This document shows positions 32,882 to 39,985 of a DNA stretch of 39,985 bases, one piece after another (position 1 is the first letter of the stretch; each line of letters starts with the position of its first letter). The notes under the pieces were generated by a model, which was given only the letters and a program-made list of their open reading frames with translations, was not told the DNA's origin and ran no database searches. The stretch covers positions 1-39,985 of the forward strand of contig NZ_QKOE01000027.1 of NCBI RefSeq assembly GCF_003226565.1, read 5' to 3'. This DNA is from Parazoarcus communis SWub3 = DSM 12120 (GTDB lineage: Bacteria; Pseudomonadota; Gammaproteobacteria; Burkholderiales; Rhodocyclaceae). A program made the translations under genes and the position numbers.

Positions 32882-33690
32882 GCAGGATGCGACCTGGACG
32901 CCAGCGCATTGGGACCGCTTGCCGCAGCAGGCGCAGAACCAGCCGCGATATTCAACTTGCGCGCCATCTCAGCCTTGCGACGCTCGCCCCGCCACCACAT
33001 ATACACGCCCGTCAGCGACAGCAGGGTCATGGCCAGGCCCACCAGATCGATCCAGATCCACTCCCATGCCTTGCCGAAAAATGCCTTACCTGTGTGCAGA
33101 TCCATGACCAGCTTGTTCAAGGTGATGGCCTCGACGGCGCCCGCATCCATCGCCGCTGCCGCGACCGCAGCCATCACGGGCATATCGGCCACCCAGCGCT
33201 GACCATCGGCACTGACCATGATGCCGTCGTCCTTGAGCACGACGGCCACGGCACCATCGGCACGCAACGCGGCATTCCAGCCGTCCCCCTTGAGCACTCG
33301 CCGCCAGTTGCCGCCCTGCTCGACCCAGATGCCATTGCGCGCTGCCACCACCACGCCCCACGGTGCCTCCGCCAATGCCCTCACCGGTACGCCGGCCAGC
33401 ACGCGCTCCATGATCAGGCGCCCTTCGACGATTCGATAGAGGCCGCCATTTGCCCCGACATAGTCGGTTCCCGCGGTCGTGCGCAGCACCGCTCTTGGCT
33501 CGACAGCGGTCATCGCCGCGCGCTCGGTCCGGTAGCCGGGCAACCAGTTTGCCGCAACGGTGACATCCCTGAGCCCCAGGGACTGGTTGTGGGCAATGAA
33601 GATCGCCGTCACCGATACGATGAGGATGGGCAGGGCGAGGACCAGGCTGACCCAGATATGCCACTTCCGGCTGTCGAAGCTTGCTTTCAT
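32878..33690 (-). CDS. PepSY-associated transmembrane protein
   Basis: This 270-residue protein starts MKASFDSRKWHIWVSLVLAL, with a membrane helix at about 10-33. A periplasmic part of about 170 residues has repeated strand patterns (WVEQGGNWRRVLKGDGWNAA, GIMVSADGQRWVADMP). DLHTGKAFFGKAWEWIWIDL precedes a second helix and MWWRGERRK. The RKWH start and LHTGKAF-GK motif are typical of PepSY_TM proteins paired with siderophore receptors. Such proteins (FoxB/PiuB type) are thought to reduce ferric siderophores in the periplasm. The gene follows the TonB receptor by 47 bases. Confidence 0.75.
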   Translation of the reverse strand: MKASFDSRKWHIWVSLVLALPILIVSVTAIFIAHNQSLGLRDVTVAANWLPGYRTERAAMTAVEPRAVLRTTAGTDYVGANGGLYRIVEGRLIMERVLAGVPVRALAEAPWGVVVAARNGIWVEQGGNWRRVLKGDGWNAALRADGAVAVVLKDDGIMVSADGQRWVADMPVMAAVAAAAMDAGAVEAITLNKLVMDLHTGKAFFGKAWEWIWIDLVGLAMTLLSLTGVYMWWRGERRKAEMARKLNIAAGSAPAAASGPNALASRSHPA

Positions 33691-33737
33691 TTCATCACTC
33701 CATCAGGTTAGGCAAACACGCATGACCGTGGTCCGGG

Positions 33738-35876
33738 TCAGAACCGGCTTTCCAGCGTCATCATCACCATCGGGCTGGAACGCTCGCGCTTCCATTCGTC
33801 GCTGCTGAAGGCACCTGCCGCGGTGTACTTCACCGTGCGCTCCTCCTTGTCCACCGCGAGAACATTTTTGGCAATCAGTCGCAACTCCGCCATGGAAGAG
33901 GCAGCCCAGCCCACATAGAGATCCAGCAGGGTTTGCTGTTCGCGCGTCTTTACCTCACGCACCCCGTCTGCATTGATACCATTGGTGGTGAAACGCGGCT
34001 GATGATTGATGTTGATACCGGCCGACCACATCGTCGGCCGATGCAGCCAATCAAGCCCGATATTGCTCATCCGCCTGGGCATGTCCTTGACCTCGCTACT
34101 GCCGGCCACACCTGCGACCTTCACTCGCCCGCGCATCTCGCTGTGATTGCCGGTCAGCGACAGCTCGTGCGGCCCATTGCGCAGCAGTGGCACACGCCAG
34201 TCGAGTTCTGCCCCCCAGAACATCGCCTCGCCAACGTTGTACGGACGCTCAACGTTCAGCCCGCCCTCCACACGCTGCTCTTTCTGAACGAAATCCTCGA
34301 CATCGCGGCGGTAGACATTCACCCCGACAATGCCGCGGTTTCCCCAGAAGTACTGCTCCAGCCCCAGCTCGTATCCCACCGCGGTTTCGGGCTTCAGATC
34401 CGGATTGCCGCCTTTGTATACACCGCTCTCAAGCTTGATGAAGGGATTGAGCTCATCGTATTTGGGCAACTTGACCGATTTCGCCACACTGGCACGCAGG
34501 TTCAGATCCTCCTGCAGGGCCCAGCGGTAGTGGAGCGAAGGCATGGTGCCGACAAGATCCTTCTTGCGCGACGTATCTGCGCTGTCCCGGGACTCACGCG
34601 CTGTGCGCTCGACACGTATCCCTGGCGTCAGCCCATGCGCATCGCTGATCCGCCATTCGTCCTGCAGATAGAAGATCTGCCGGGTCTCATCAATGGTGAA
34701 GCGATCCTTGGCGTCGCTTTTGTCGGCCCCATTCTCGATCTTGGTCTTTTCGTTCCGGTACTCGCCGTCACGCCACTCCAGCCCGGCCGACACCGTGTGA
34801 TTCGCACCCAGCGCAAAACTGACCCCGGTGCCGGCATAGATGCCCCGCTCGCGCAAGGTTTCGTCCTCGATGGTCCGTTTGCTCGGATTGCCAGCGGCGT
34901 TGTACTCCAGACTCTCGACGTCCTTGGTTTCCTTGGCCTCCTGGCTACCTGCCTTGACGAACCAGTCGCCCCACGACGTCCGGCCGTCGTACCGCCCCCC
35001 CAGACGCGAGACATTGTCTGACTTGTCCTCGTCCTTGAGCGTCCGCTTGGTCAAGGTGCCGCTGCCGTTGAGGGTCGACGTGTCCTCATCCTTCATTTCA
35101 CGCCCATTGGACATGAAGGGCTCCAGCGTCAGTCGATCCTCACCAAAGTGCCACACGAAACGTGGGGCAAACAGCGTTTCGTCCTTCTTGACCGGCTTGG
35201 CCTTGGGCTCGGCGTTCTTGACGGTTCCATTGGCGTTGTAGGTGACCTTGTCTTCCTTGACATCCTCGGCACCCACGGTGTGCGACGCCGCCAGCAGGAC
35301 ATCCAGATTCCCGAAGCTGCGCGACCACTGCGCAACCACATCGCCAACGTCCAGATCGCCATTGCGGCCAGCAGCTGCACGTAGGCGGGTCACGCCGTCG
35401 GCCCGGCGCTTGAGCACGATATTGATCGTGCCGCCAATGCCGGCCGAGTCATACATTGCGCCCGGGCTGCGGATGATCTCGATGCGTTCGATCATGTCGG
35501 CAGGCAAGCGGTCGACCTGGATCTGTCGCTCTTTCTTGGCCGACGGAATCGGCTCGCCATTGATCAGGAACTGTGTGTAGCCCTTGTCCAGTCCGCGAAT
35601 CCGGATGTCCTTGGTCACCCCGGCAGGGCCGGTGAAGGTCATCCCCGGCAGGCGCCGCAGGACATCGCCCACCGTCGCATCACCATACCGTTCGACCTCG
35701 ACCTCGGAGATGATGATCTTCTGGATATCCTGATGTTTGCGCTCGATCTGCGCATCCCGCTGATCGAGCACGACCACATCGGCAAGGGATTTAGGCTCGT
35801 CGGCACACACAACCGACACCGGCAAGACCAAGCCAGCCACCAACAGAGCCGGCATACGAATACACACAGGGCGCAC
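33738..35876 (-). CDS. TonB-dependent outer membrane receptor
   Basis: The 712-residue protein has a signal peptide (MRPVCIRMPALLVAGLVLPV...CA). A plug domain follows, with IISEVEVERYGDATVGDVLR, RRLPGM, IRIRGLDKGYTQFLINGEPI and RIEIIRSPGAMYDSAGIGGT. The barrel has WRISDAHGLTPGIRVERTAR, LRASVAKSVKLPKYDELNPF and GGNPDLKPETAVGYELGLEQ, ending in MMTLESRF with the terminal Phe. ADVVVLDQRD may include the TonB box. A Fur-box-like palindrome upstream points to iron regulation and a siderophore or ferric-compound ligand. First gene of a three-gene operon. Confidence 0.92.
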   Translation of the reverse strand: MRPVCIRMPALLVAGLVLPVSVVCADEPKSLADVVVLDQRDAQIERKHQDIQKIIISEVEVERYGDATVGDVLRRLPGMTFTGPAGVTKDIRIRGLDKGYTQFLINGEPIPSAKKERQIQVDRLPADMIERIEIIRSPGAMYDSAGIGGTINIVLKRRADGVTRLRAAAGRNGDLDVGDVVAQWSRSFGNLDVLLAASHTVGAEDVKEDKVTYNANGTVKNAEPKAKPVKKDETLFAPRFVWHFGEDRLTLEPFMSNGREMKDEDTSTLNGSGTLTKRTLKDEDKSDNVSRLGGRYDGRTSWGDWFVKAGSQEAKETKDVESLEYNAAGNPSKRTIEDETLRERGIYAGTGVSFALGANHTVSAGLEWRDGEYRNEKTKIENGADKSDAKDRFTIDETRQIFYLQDEWRISDAHGLTPGIRVERTARESRDSADTSRKKDLVGTMPSLHYRWALQEDLNLRASVAKSVKLPKYDELNPFIKLESGVYKGGNPDLKPETAVGYELGLEQYFWGNRGIVGVNVYRRDVEDFVQKEQRVEGGLNVERPYNVGEAMFWGAELDWRVPLLRNGPHELSLTGNHSEMRGRVKVAGVAGSSEVKDMPRRMSNIGLDWLHRPTMWSAGININHQPRFTTNGINADGVREVKTREQQTLLDLYVGWAASSMAELRLIAKNVLAVDKEERTVKYTAAGAFSSDEWKRERSSPMVMMTLESRF

Positions 35877-35994
35877 GATTCCATATCCTGGAAAAGGATT
35901 GCTGGCTGGCTTGGTGCACGCGCGCTGCGCTGCCCTGGCTGGCTGAATTTGTCGTTATGGCTCAATACCGGGCGCGGCACTGCGCAACCATAAT

Positions 35995-36013
35995 AATGAG
36001 ACTGATTCTTATT
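35995..36013 (-). promoter_or_regulatory. Fur-box-like operator of the TonB receptor operon
   Basis: AATGAGACTGATTCTTATT closely resembles the inverted-repeat form AATGAGAATNATTCTCATT of Fur boxes. It lies about 120 bases upstream of the receptor start in an AT-rich patch (35988-36020) that stands out from the GC-rich surroundings. Fur with iron would repress the operon. Confidence 0.7.
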
Positions 36014-36082
36014 TTATTGACAAACAAGCCCGTGTAAAGCGCTATTGCCAAAGTTGTTGTATTTTCCATACAGAAAGAAGGG

Positions 36083-38014
36083 TCAATCGGCCGGCATCCC
36101 CTCCAGCAGCTCGGAGATCTCCAGCCAGCGCATCTCTGCCGTTTCGATCCAGCCTGCCAGCTCTGCCTGGCGCTTGAGCAAGGTCTGCAGCTGGGCGGTG
36201 TCGCCTCCACTGTAGAGCGCGGGGTCGGCCAACCGGGTGTCGAGCAGCGCCTTCTCGCCATTCCACCCCGCCAGTTTCTTGTCGATCTGATCGAGCTCCT
36301 TGACCAGGGGGCGACGGGCGACGATCCGCGCCTGACGCTCTGCGGCGGCCTGCTCGCGATCCGCCTTGCGCGCGGCCTTGTCCGCGGCCTGATCAGGGCA
36401 CTGTGCAGCCGCCCCGGCTTCGGCCCGGCGGGCGGCCAGCCAGTCCCGGTAGTCGTCGAGATCGCCGTCAAAGGGCTGGATGCGCCCACCATCCACCAGC
36501 AGGAAGCGGTCGCAGGTCGCGCGCAGCAGCGCGCGGTCGTGAGACACCAGCACCATGGCCCCCTCGTAGTCCTGCAGCGCCATGGTCAGCGCATGGCGCA
36601 TCTCGAGGTCGAGGTGGTTGGTCGGCTCGTCCAGCAACAACAGGTTTGGGCGGGTCCAGATCAGCAGCGCCAGCGCCAGCCGCGACTTCTCGCCGCCGGA
36701 AAACGGTCCGCAAGGCGTCGTCGCCGGTGTGGATGTCCCACCTACGCCGTCACCACGAAAATCGAAGCCGCCGAGATAGTCGCGCAATTCCTGCTCGCGG
36801 GTCTGCGGATCGAGCCGGGCCAGGTGCTGCAAGGCCGATTCGTCCGGACGCAAGGTCTCGAGTTGATGCTGGGCAAAATAGCCGGTGACCAGACCCTTGC
36901 CTTCGAGTCGCTTGCCCGCCGCCAGCTGCAATTGCCCGGACAGCAGCTTGATCAGCGTGGACTTGCCCGCGCCGTTGCGGCCAAGCAAGCCGACACGCTC
37001 GCCCGGCCGCAAGGTAATGCCGATGCGGTCGAGGATCGTCCGGTCGCCATAACCCACCGCGCCGTCCTCGATCTGCAGCAAGGGATCGGGTGCGGGCGGG
37101 CTGTCGCGAAAGCTGAAGGTGAATGGGGTATCGACGTGCGCAGCGGCGATGCGCTCCATCCGCTCCAGCGCCTTGATGCGGCTCTGCGCCTGACGAGCCT
37201 TGGTCGCCTTGGCACGGAAGCGCCGGATGTAATCTTCCATGTGCGCGATGTCACGCTGCTGTCGCTCGAACATCGACTGCTGCTGGATCAGGCGTTCACC
37301 ACGCTGCCGCTCGAAATCGGAGTAGCCGCCGGTGTAGAGCGTGAGCTTGAGCTGCTCGATATGCGCCACATGGGTGACGCAGGCATCCAGGAACTCTCGA
37401 TCGTGGGAGATCAACAGCAGCGTGCCGCGATAGTCGCGCAGCCACTGCTCCAGCCACATCACCGCATCGAGATCGAGGTGGTTGGTCGGTTCGTCAAGCA
37501 GCAACAGATCGGAACGGCACATCAGCGCCTGCGCCAGATTCAGTCGCATGCGCCAGCCACCGGAGAAGTCGGCCACCGGCCGTTCGATATCCGTGGGCAG
37601 AAAGCCCAGGCCATCGAGCAGCGCGGCTGCCCGCGAGCGGGCGGCATAGCCGCCGATCTCGTGCAGCCGCGCGTGAAGCTCGCCGATATGGGCGCCATCA
37701 TGTGCGGATTCGGCCGCGGCCAGATCCCGCTCGACCTGGCGCAACTCGGCGTCACCGTCGAGCACATAGTCGATCGCGGGCTGCGGCAGACCGGGTGTCT
37801 CCTGGGCAACGTGGGCAATCACCCAGCCAGGCGGAATTTCCAGATCGCCCTGGTCCTGATGCAATTGATCGCGCAGCAGCGCAAACAGACTGGACTTGCC
37901 GCTGCCGTTGGCGCCCGTCAGGCCGACCTTCCAGCCAGGGAAGATCTGTAGCGAAGCACCCTCGATCAGGGTTTTGGCGCCGCGGGCGAGGCGCAGGTTG
38001 CGAAGGCTGATCAC
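36083..38014 (-). CDS. ABC-F family ATPase, YheS-like
   Basis: The 643-residue soluble protein has two ABC domains: Walker A GANGSGKSSLFALL and GRNGAGKSTLIKLL, signatures FSGGWRMRLNLAQAL and FSGGEKSRLALALL, and Walker B LLLLDEPTNHLDLD and LLLLDEPTNHLDLE. The linker between them (DYIRRFRAKATKARQAQSRI) is the P-site tRNA interaction motif region. A charged C-terminal coiled coil follows. The order matches YheS. Unusual is a glycine/threonine-rich insertion, GDGVGGTSTPATTPCG, just before the second signature, where the family normally has a short MATSP-type loop. Role is presumably in translation, by binding the ribosomal E site. Confidence 0.9.
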   Translation of the reverse strand: MISLRNLRLARGAKTLIEGASLQIFPGWKVGLTGANGSGKSSLFALLRDQLHQDQGDLEIPPGWVIAHVAQETPGLPQPAIDYVLDGDAELRQVERDLAAAESAHDGAHIGELHARLHEIGGYAARSRAAALLDGLGFLPTDIERPVADFSGGWRMRLNLAQALMCRSDLLLLDEPTNHLDLDAVMWLEQWLRDYRGTLLLISHDREFLDACVTHVAHIEQLKLTLYTGGYSDFERQRGERLIQQQSMFERQQRDIAHMEDYIRRFRAKATKARQAQSRIKALERMERIAAAHVDTPFTFSFRDSPPAPDPLLQIEDGAVGYGDRTILDRIGITLRPGERVGLLGRNGAGKSTLIKLLSGQLQLAAGKRLEGKGLVTGYFAQHQLETLRPDESALQHLARLDPQTREQELRDYLGGFDFRGDGVGGTSTPATTPCGPFSGGEKSRLALALLIWTRPNLLLLDEPTNHLDLEMRHALTMALQDYEGAMVLVSHDRALLRATCDRFLLVDGGRIQPFDGDLDDYRDWLAARRAEAGAAAQCPDQAADKAARKADREQAAAERQARIVARRPLVKELDQIDKKLAGWNGEKALLDTRLADPALYSGGDTAQLQTLLKRQAELAGWIETAEMRWLEISELLEGMPAD

Positions 38015-38082
38015 GAATGGAAACGCGTTTCTGGTGATAAAGGCGCTATTCTACGCATCCCGTCACGTGCCCTGCCTGTCGC

Positions 38083-38700
38083 ATGATTTCGAGCCCGATT
38101 CTCCGCACCACCACCTGCGCGCTGCTGCTTGGCCTGCTTGCCCCCGTGTCCCTTGCTGCCGAAGCCGATGTCACTTCACGCATCGAACGCCTCAAGACCG
38201 AAGCCCAGCAGCTTCGTGACCAGGCGGAGCAGACCTATCAGGTGACAGAACCCGGTTGCTATGATCGCTTCCGTGTCAATGCCTGCCTGGATGACGCCAA
38301 GAAGGCGCGCCTGGAAACCATTCGCCAGGCACGCGCGCTGGAATCCGAAGCACGCAAGCTGGAGCTTGCCGAACGCCAGCGTGTCGCCACAGAGGTCATG
38401 AAGCAGAACCCGGGAGCCCCACAGCAGCCAGCCCTCCCCTCCCCTGCTGGCGATGCGCGCATTCAGCCCTCACCCGAGGCCGAGCGCCTGCGCACCGAGC
38501 GCGCCCAGCGCGCCGAACAGGCCGAGATCGACGCCCGCGCCGCACGTGCCGCGCAGGATATGGAACGGGCCCGTGCCCGCGGCAAGGCCGACGCCGAGGC
38601 TGCCGCACGTGCAGAGCAGGCTGCCCGCGATCGCGCCCGCTACGAGGAGCGCATCCGCGAGTACGAAGAAAAGAAAGCCCGCGATGCGGCCGGACGCTGA
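38083..38700 (+). CDS. Secreted coiled-coil protein of unknown function
   Basis: The 205-residue protein has a signal peptide (MISSPILRTTTCALLLGLLA, cleavage near LAA). A conserved-looking segment follows: LRDQAEQTYQVTEPGCYDRF, then VNACLDDAKKARLETIRQAR with two Cys likely disulfide-bonded. The second half is a long Ala/Arg/Glu heptad-rich coiled coil, split by a Pro-rich hinge (GAPQQPALPSPAGDARIQPS). I recognise it only as a type seen in betaproteobacteria, with no known function. It is divergent from the ABC-F gene, 68 bases apart. Confidence 0.75.
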   Translation: MISSPILRTTTCALLLGLLAPVSLAAEADVTSRIERLKTEAQQLRDQAEQTYQVTEPGCYDRFRVNACLDDAKKARLETIRQARALESEARKLELAERQRVATEVMKQNPGAPQQPALPSPAGDARIQPSPEAERLRTERAQRAEQAEIDARAARAAQDMERARARGKADAEAAARAEQAARDRARYEERIREYEEKKARDAAGR

Positions 38701-38749
38701 CTGCAGCTTTCATATCATTGACAATTGAATCAATGGAATAGACGCCACT

Positions 38750-38914
38750 CCCGATGACGACCACGTCATCGCCGCCACCGTCATCGCCGCCACCGTCATC
38801 GCCCACGCCGATCTCATCGTCTAGGGCGATGCCGATCTGTTCACCCTCCGCGCCTGCCAGGGCATCCCCATCGTCACGCCCGCTCAAGCCTTGCAGACAA
38901 TCGGAGCCGGGTGA
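38750..38914 (+). pseudogene. PIN-domain toxin C-terminal remnant with internal stop
   Basis: The frame reads DATPDDDHVIAATVIAATVI, AHADLIV, a TAG at about 38822-38824, then GDADLFTLRACQGIPIVTP and AQALQTIGAG, ending in TGA at 38912-38914. DDDHVIA...A-ADLIVSGD..L..L....GI-IVTP is the C-terminal half of PIN-family toxins of toxin-antitoxin systems. The stop replaces the Ser of LIVSGD by one base change. A 15-base unit GTCATCGCCGCCACC is duplicated in tandem, giving the repeated VIAAT. The N-terminal half and antitoxin are missing. Confidence 0.75.
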
Positions 38915-39200
38915 AGTAACAGTTGATCATCGCGCGAGTGCTTTCTCAAAGCACATCGCGGGGATACGATCTCAGACCGTGACAGCGCTCTGCAGCTTCA
39001 CCTGAGGAATAGCCACAGCCCCCCCATCAGTGCGGTTGAGTCGCCCCGGGTTCCGTGGAGGCCGGGGCGATTCAGAACAGGCCGGAGTGGTATGTGGTTT
39101 ACATCATCAAGGGGACTTCCTTTCCTGAACGAAGGGCCGCAACCCCGGCCCTTCTCGTGTCGGCTATCACTCACTGCCAAAAAGACGAGGGGATAAGGCT
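38915..39200. other. Non-coding accessory DNA with IS scraps
   Basis: No gene is supported. The stretch contains the solitary IS3-type terminal repeat at 39037-39074 and a hairpin with stem GAAGGGCC/GGCCCTTC at 39131-39154. The hairpin lies downstream of the immunity gene and may end its transcript, but no T run follows. Confidence 0.45.
39037..39074 (+). repeat. Solitary IS3-type terminal repeat, back-to-back ends
   Basis: TGAGTCGCCCCGGGTTCCGT continues through GGAGGCC as at 93-126 (opposite strand). It is followed at once by GGGGCGATTCA, the inverted form of the same element's outermost bases. The 38-base unit can therefore fold on its own. It looks like the residue of an excised or collapsed IS, or a small non-autonomous derivative. 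Confidence 0.6.
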
Positions 39201-39575
39201 TCAGCTATCTGTCACAAGCCGGCACGGGGGGTAGTCGGCAGCACAAAATCGGGCGCGAATCTTCCCACTCGGCGAGAAGGTAACCAACACAACATCCGAT
39301 TCATCCTCTTGAGGTAGGAACTCAAACACACGTAGCGGACCGTCATTTTCGAGAGCGATGGTTAGGTTACTGACACCGTGCAGAGCAATCATTCCCGGCT
39401 CTCGCCCAGGATATTCGGGTAATCCATCAAAGTTGCTGTACAAATCGTCAAAGTGGAATTCAACCCTCCTCTCGCTGGGCAACCATGTCAGGCATGCGAC
39501 GGTCGAATCGTGCATACCTCCCATTCTTTTAAGAAAGTCGTAGAAATCTTTCACGGCGACCTCATGGCGCAGCAA
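39201..39575 (-). CDS. Putative immunity protein of the Rhs tip
   Basis: This 124-residue soluble, acidic protein contains FLKRMGGMHDSTVACLTWLP, FHFDDLYSNFDGLPEYPGRE and a VFEFLP stretch. The MHDS-x-V...LTW and F-DLY-NF-GLPEYPG pattern is typical of small immunity proteins beside Rhs and other polymorphic toxins. The start overlaps the toxin reading frame by 14 bases, as expected for a toxin-immunity pair. The toxin activity it blocks cannot be read from the sequence. Confidence 0.65.
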   Translation of the reverse strand: MLRHEVAVKDFYDFLKRMGGMHDSTVACLTWLPSERRVEFHFDDLYSNFDGLPEYPGREPGMIALHGVSNLTIALENDGPLRVFEFLPQEDESDVVLVTFSPSGKIRARFCAADYPPCRLVTDS

Positions 39576-39870
39576 TGTTGCCGGGGATAGTCCACCAAAG
39601 TGGTGGGGCGAGCGATGGAATCATCCGCACACAACGGTAGATTATGTAAGCACCAGCGGCGGTAGTAACTACTGTCGCGACCTTCTGCTTGCAGTCGTCA
39701 CCGCACGCTTTTCCATCGCCCGGAGGATCAGGAACCTCGGTTCCAGGCGGCAGATGATCGTCGCCTCCATTGTGGTGCCAATGGTCTTTACCTCTCCAGC
39801 CCGGCATCCCAGACCGACCTTTGTGCCAGTCGAGTACATCACCACTCGGATGCCGCCATCCAGGGCAATC
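39562..39870 (-). pseudogene. Rhs C-terminal tip (toxin region), detached from its Rhs core
   Basis: The frame is open from about 39870 and reads HPSGDVLDWHKGRSGMPGWR, GKDHWHHNGGDDHLPPGTEV, then PDPP and a unique tip. The tip has CGDDCKQKVATVV, a likely membrane segment TTAAGAYIIYRCVRM and IPSLAPPLWWTIPGN at the end. The first part is the conserved linker found at the variable end of Rhs/YD-repeat proteins. No start precedes it in frame, because a stop (TGA at about 39877) and a transposase end lie upstream; the internal Met at 39807 is only a possible start. It may be a silent tip cassette awaiting recombination. Confidence 0.6.
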
Positions 39871-39876
39871 GCACCT

Positions 39877-39985
39877 TCATGTCATCACCCCGAGCAGTTC
39901 TGCGCGAAATTTGTCCGACGTAGCGGCCAGCATGCGCTTGGTCTTTATGCTGCCCTTGCGTGATGTGTTCAATCGGAGGAGGTTC
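39877..39985 (-). pseudogene. Transposase C-terminal fragment, probably ISAs1 family, cut by window edge
   Basis: The minus-strand frame entering at the window edge reads NLLRLNTSRKGSIKTKRMLA, ATSDKFRAELLGVMT, then TGA at 39877-39879. The NLL...KGSIK-KR..A....F...LL pattern resembles the C-terminus of ISAs1/H-repeat transposases, which are known companions of Rhs elements. With only 35 residues visible, the family call is tentative. Confidence 0.45.

Noticed and set aside
38750-38830. A tandem repeat as a possible CRISPR or VNTR
   Set aside because: There are only two full 15-base units and no spacers; they are part of the decayed coding sequence.
38754-39005. An 83-codon Ser/Pro-rich frame
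   Set aside because: It is the wrong frame of the PIN remnant; repeated Ser/Pro comes from the duplicated GTCATCGCCGCCACC unit.

Overview
The window is GC-rich chromosomal DNA, most likely from a betaproteobacterium of the Rhodocyclales (Thauera/Azoarcus/Zoogloea type). This is inferred from gene content and coding style: an ORF-by-ORF match was not possible. Pointers are a SAH riboswitch on metH, a TIGR02001-type porin next to glnK-amtB, ubiK beside comM, and a guanidine-type carboxylase operon under sigma-54/NtrC-like sites. No rRNA, tRNA or CRISPR array was seen.

Region 1 (1-3044) is accessory debris. It holds the right end of an IS3-family element, two integron gene cassettes with their attC sites (342-428 and 957-1041), a broken IS91-family element, and C-terminal scraps of two tyrosine recombinases. 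One scrap is IS91-associated and the other is an integron integrase; they meet head to head at a 32-bp near-palindrome. A broken ParE-type toxin follows. The orientation (cassettes leftward, intI remnant rightward) is that of an integron whose attI and intI 5' part were lost when the IS91 element arrived.

Region 2 (3127-15288) is housekeeping and transport. metH lies behind a SAH riboswitch. Next come two coupled BamE-like lipoproteins, a complete branched-chain amino acid ABC transporter (livJ-H-M-G-F), a rhodanese, and a Bcr/CflA-type efflux pump.

Region 3 (15289-23924) is a nitrogen-scavenging operon: an NtrC-like site, a sigma-54 promoter and a guanidine-I (ykkC) riboswitch. These precede an ABC transporter, two DUF1989 proteins (carboxyguanidine deiminase subunits) and a 1200-residue biotin carboxylase. 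The riboswitch argues that the enzyme is guanidine carboxylase rather than urea carboxylase. Allophanate hydrolase, the last enzyme of the pathway, is absent from the window.

Region 4 (23904-31735) contains comM, ubiK, a porin-glnK-amtB cluster with two NtrC-like sites and a sigma-54 promoter, purU, thrH and an HD-GYP protein. Regions 3 and 4 together look like part of the organism's nitrogen-limitation response.

Region 5 (31784-38700) holds a Fur-box-controlled TonB receptor / PepSY protein / membrane-anchored 2Fe-2S flavoreductase operon, an ABC-F ATPase and a secreted coiled-coil protein. Region 6 (38750-39985) is accessory again: a dead PIN-toxin fragment, a solitary IS3-type terminal repeat, and an Rhs C-terminal tip with its immunity gene beside an ISAs1-like transposase end.
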